Source: Theobroma cacao (Eukaryota; Streptophyta; Magnoliopsida; Malvales; Malvaceae). Taken from it: a DNA stretch of 64,000 bases. The translations under genes and the position numbers were made by a program. The stretch is taken from NCBI RefSeq assembly GCF_000208745.1, contig NC_030851.1:38451769-38515768 (forward strand). Reading direction: 5' to 3'. The notes beneath the pieces are model-generated. The model had not been told where the DNA came from. It saw only the letters and a program-made list of their open reading frames with translations, and did not search any database. Positions within the stretch are counted from its first letter, which is position 1, and every line of letters begins with the position of its first letter. Shown in pieces: positions 60,001-64,000 of this stretch.

Positions 60001-63000
60001 CGATAACAAGCAAACCTTACCACAAGGAACCCAAAAGCAAGTCCAGTTCCCAGTATAATTAAATGTGGGTAATTTCCCATAATATCAGAGGGAGACAAAT
60101 AATCCCTTCAAAGTATTAAAAAACCACGTAAGTCCAATATGCACACCAAAAAGGAAAAAACTAACACCGCTAAAAGAAAAAAGGACAGGTTCAATTTACC
60201 AAACCAGCACTCCTCCCATGAGTACAGCAAAGGGGTAAAGCTGACAAACAAGAACACAAAACATCTATTAAGCATTTAAGCATATACGGAATGAAGAAAG
60301 AAACACATAAAAAGTTACAGAATTACCATGGCTAATGCCAGTAACATGCTTCCTTTTCTTGCCTGAACAACCTTATGGACATTGCTTATACTGCAAAAGA
60401 AACCGTACAAGCACATTAATGAAGCTTACGCTTATATTAACCAAAGAGCTGTAATATCAACAAAATAAAAACCCTAGACTGATAAGACAAGGCCTCAAGC
60501 GTAGAAACCACAGCCTCTGCAGTTCGTATGGGGCCTGCAGAGCTAAAATCTTTTGGCAGTCATCAAATATTTGGATTTCAAGGCCATGAGTTGGGAATAA
60601 AAAAGGTCATTGATGATGAGAATGCAATAAGATCATGTTACTCAGCCTAATAGTCAACAGCTCTAGTGTAGTGCTACAAGAATGCCAAAAGAAAGCATGA
60701 GAAGCTTCAGCTGTAAAACCAGACTAAAACTGGCTAAAGAAAAGTAGACAATGTGCTGCAAAAGGTCAAAGTAACTAAGTCTAATAGTCCATAGCTCTGG
60801 TGTAAGGCTACAAGAATGCCACAAAGAAAGTATGAGAAGCTAAAATCATGAAAGCCAGAACTAAATTTTAACCATTTTAAGATGTGGATAGCCACTTACT
60901 TGAAAGCAACTGTTGGTATAACACCGAATGCTATCATCACATACAGCACAGCTCTGTATGTTGGAATTTCTAATGCCAAAAAGGGAAGAAAAACTAAATA
61001 AATAACAACAATAGTTAAAGAAAAGATGGAAAAAGGAACAAATAAACCAATAAGATCCAAAAATCCAAGGACAACATAAAAAAAAAGAAGTAAAAAGCAC
61101 AATTTGCTGAGCTTGACTTGCATTTCTTAAGACAATAAAATAATAAATATAAATAACTAATCAAATATAAGATACCTATACAGATAATGTGGTCAGCAGC
61201 TAACAATTTAAAATTGTAATCCAACATTTACAACTAGATTCTGGAAACAAAGGACAGATACTTAGAAATACCATATACATCAAAAAGCAAATGATAAAGA
61301 AAAAAAAAAAATAGAACAAGATTGTACAATAAGAACACTGCTGGAACAGCTACAACACCAAGATAAGGTATTGAATGAAGAATAAAATGACAATCACATA
61401 TTGTGAAGTCAAATGAGGAGCAATTTCATGACTGAATCTAGTGATTCATAACAAATTTGTCTCTGTGACAGCTCCAATATTACCAGAACATCAGAGTACT
61501 AAATCTTTTGAATTTGTTTTATCAAATCATTTCCATCTATAGTTTCACCCATTATCCATTGCTATTAATATAACTAGCATGAGGGCTGCATTTGTACTTT
61601 CCCAAATGTAAAAGGTATTCTCAAAAAATGAGATCCATCAAGCAATATGAAGAAGAGTGGCAGAATTCAACTAGCTATTGATCATATTCAAGAACACAAA
61701 AGAAAGAAAACTTTAAATTAAAACCATCATATCTTATAATTCATATTGATTACTTGTAATTCATGACAAAATGTCCCTAAGATCCCCCAAATATTGCATT
61801 TATAGTATTTGTGCAGTGTCGACTAATAAAGACATTAGCTGATGATTGTTCAATTGCAAATGAAATATCACATAATTAAAAACTTACCATTAACAAAAGG
61901 TACCCAACTGAACAAGGGCATGGACTTCCCGAATTGCTGAGCCCACCATTGGGCACCTTAAGGGAAACAAGAAAGACAAAGCAGTCAGAAAAGTGAAAAA
62001 TAGAAGAAAAATATATAATGAAAGTTCAAAATTTCAATGCATGACATCCAAGTAAAAGAAAGGTTTCACAGTACAGGTTGTTGAAGGCAGAAATAACACA
62101 TCAAGTGAGGTAGCATACCAACAATTGCTGTCATAAAGTGGCATGTATATATCAGTGCAAGACCCTCAGTAGGCCCATTAATTACAGGAAGGATAAGCGT
62201 GTTGGTGAAATAGCTGCATAAAAAAAAGAAAAATAACAGATGTATCAGCTGTGCTAACTTTCAACTGTATGCTACAAAAACCGCATTATAAATTATATGC
62301 CTTTCTAAAATTTTACATAGTAAGGACAGAGACATGCAAGAGAAATACATATCAAACGGTATCATTAGAATACCTCAAATATACACATCAAGGAAATTAT
62401 TGCAAAATTCTCTCAACCAAATTACCCAACAAAAAATGGTGGAGGTTGCAAGGAAATGAGCAATGAAGACAAAACTTATAATGCCTTTGTAGAATAATCC
62501 AAGTGATTGAAGGATTGCACAAGTATGGCCTGGTTTCTTACAAGGGAAACAAAAGAAAAAAAAAATAAAGTGCATTTTGGATTACTTACTGTTCCCATGT
62601 AGCCCCATAAAATGGAACAGCTGAAATTACCCAGAACCAGAAACTGTCCCTTCCACACATGGCAGTGCTCCCAAAAGCCAAGGTTTCAAACTGCAAAAAG
62701 GATCAGTCTCATATAATGGAAGAATTTTATTAGCCTTTGAATTGTTCTGCAATGAAAAAGTTAAACACATACCGCACATGCAAGCGCATCACACCCTGCA
62801 ACATTTTAGGAACACCAAACAAAATAATTACATCAGAATTTGTTCTAAATGTAAGTAGCAAGTGATGGAGAAAAGACATGATAAAGTGAAATTACCATGG
62901 TCAAAAAGCTCTCCAAGTGGACTAGAGGAGTTTGTCCTTCTAGCTTGCTTCCCGTCAACAGCATCAAAAGTCTAGCATGTAATTACTAATACGTCAAAAA

Positions 63001-63196
63001 GAACCCATACAGAAAATAAATAGTAAAATATTCACACACTCATCCCCCTTCCCAAACACACCAAGGGAAAAAGGAGAAGGAATTTTCAAAACATTGCCAG
63101 CAAGAAGGAAGAGCAAACCTGATATAAAAATAGTAGTAACCCATGTGCAAAATGAACCCATCTTGGTGGGGGTGAATCCAAGTGAGGGGAATAAAT
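57008..63196 (-). CDS. AAPT1: Aminoalcohol (choline/ethanolamine) phosphotransferase, 5' partial
   Basis: Last step of the Kennedy pathway: transfers phosphocholine or phosphoethanolamine from the CDP-alcohol to diacylglycerol, in ER/Golgi membranes. Fifteen coding exons lie in the window: 63119-63196, 62896-62971, 62773-62795, 62590-62690, 62119-62213, 61888-61956, 60900-60969, 60327-60390, 60200-60240, 60021-60105, 59012-59074, 58248-58306, 58086-58138, 57606-57678, 57008-57029. Phases agree and give 323 residues ending FRITRKEA. The CDP-alcohol phosphotransferase motif DG-x2-AR-x8-G-x3-D-x3-D is complete, from DAVDGKQAR to FDHGCD. Several hydrophobic segments follow. Plant enzymes have about 389 residues, so about 66 N-terminal residues are on exon(s) right of the window. 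The last bases of the window read, on the minus strand, as a donor (gtaagt), so that exon ends at the border. Confidence 0.95.
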
Positions 63197-64000
63197 CTGA
63201 AACAGTAATAGAAATAGAAAACTGAATGGAAAGATTATAGCAAAAGAACATGTATCATTCTCCTAAGCCTTCCAAGACACCATCATACACACAACCAACA
63301 CGTTCACTGAAAGATAGTATTTGCACATGAGAACAACATTAATTAAACAGACATGTAAGGCAACACCAGTTGTATATCAAACATAGAAACTGCCATTAGA
63401 AGAAGTGAAATTTATTTCTATCTAAATCGCAAGTGCATGAGAAAAAGAAAGAAAATTTATAGTTTTGCAGGTTAAATCAACATACACATGCCCTTCTCAC
63501 CATATAAATATCATTTACATACACTACCACTTGGTCCACTTCTAATCACAATTAGCCTTAAAACTCTCATTTTAAGTCATTCATTACACAGATTCCAATT
63601 TCAAAAAAACAAAAAACACCATGATTACAAAAACTAAGATTTCATAAATGAATTTCAGCTTATAAATCAAATCAAATACGCACAAAATCCAATCCAACCA
63701 AGTCATCAGGAAATGACTAGAATAGAAATTATAGAAGATAGACCACACAATCCCATCTCCTTAAGTCAGAAAGTTAGAAGATGTTCATTGATTGACATAA
63801 ATTGAAACTAAAGATCATCACAAAGGGGCTTTCCACGATGATGTAGACATTTAATGAAATAGAAGTTGCAGAAAATAATACTAAAACTTCCAGACAAGTG
63901 ATAACATCTTGAGTCAAAAAAAGGTTTGACCATTAAGATTCAGAAATCAAAATAAATATGGCATTGAAGAAATTAAGTAGTGAGAGAGTTTCCCACTTAC
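63197..64000 (-). other. First visible intron of AAPT
   Basis: Runs from a perfect donor at the window edge (gtaagtggg on the minus strand) to the tttcag acceptor before the 63196 exon. No other feature recognised. Confidence 0.75.

Noticed and set aside
1..64000. CRISPR arrays, bacterial operons, viral or toxin genes
   Set aside because: No spaced repeats, no prokaryotic gene layout and no viral or toxin protein signature; everything readable is plant nuclear.

Overview
This is a nuclear genomic window from a flowering plant. Genes have many GT-AG introns, two encode organelle-targeted proteins (plastid ribosomal protein L6 and mitochondrial aconitase), intergenic DNA is very AT-rich with (TA)n tracts, and there is one assembly gap (71 N, 15331-15401). 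The protein families and intron layouts suggest a eudicot, probably a rosid; the sequence alone does not fix the species.

Layout. 0.3-2.6 kb: plastid ribosomal protein L6 (+), lacking its first small exon. 3.1-6.6 kb: a seven-exon MATE (DETOXIFICATION) transporter (-), convergent with L6. 6.6-11.5 kb: mostly empty AT-rich DNA. 11.5-26.3 kb: a tandem segmental array in which one small intronless gene is repeated four times. It encodes an MGNC-starting, putatively N-myristoylated protein ending in a WRPALESI motif, which resembles the plant PADRE/DUF4228 group. Three copies are open and the second is truncated. The units share long non-coding blocks and have been rearranged by transposon-like insertions; a PIF/Harbinger-like element can be delimited to the base because a sister unit keeps the empty site. 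27.4-32.6 kb: two tandem MATH-domain (TRAF-like) genes with identical exon structure. 33.4-41.4 kb: a 20-exon mitochondrial aconitase (-). 41.4-45 kb: the aconitase promoter and AT-rich spacer. 45.0 kb: a small intronless plant protein of unknown function. 47.6-53.7 kb: a 14-exon AXR1-type subunit of the NEDD8/RUB E1 (+). 55.1-56.3 kb: a strictosidine-synthase-like pseudogene with several lesions. 57.0 kb to the right edge: an aminoalcohol (choline/ethanolamine) phosphotransferase (-), 15 exons in the window, with only the 5' exon(s) outside.

The single-copy genes are unrelated housekeeping functions: plastid translation, the TCA/glyoxylate step, RUB conjugation for SCF ligases, and phosphatidylcholine/phosphatidylethanolamine synthesis. 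The parts that look recently evolving are the array of small MGNC genes, the MATH pair and the decaying strictosidine-synthase-like gene. I found no convincing new biological system. The best candidates for novelty are the MGNC array, with in-frame and promoter divergence between copies, and its repeated, unidentified minus-strand coding-like remnants.
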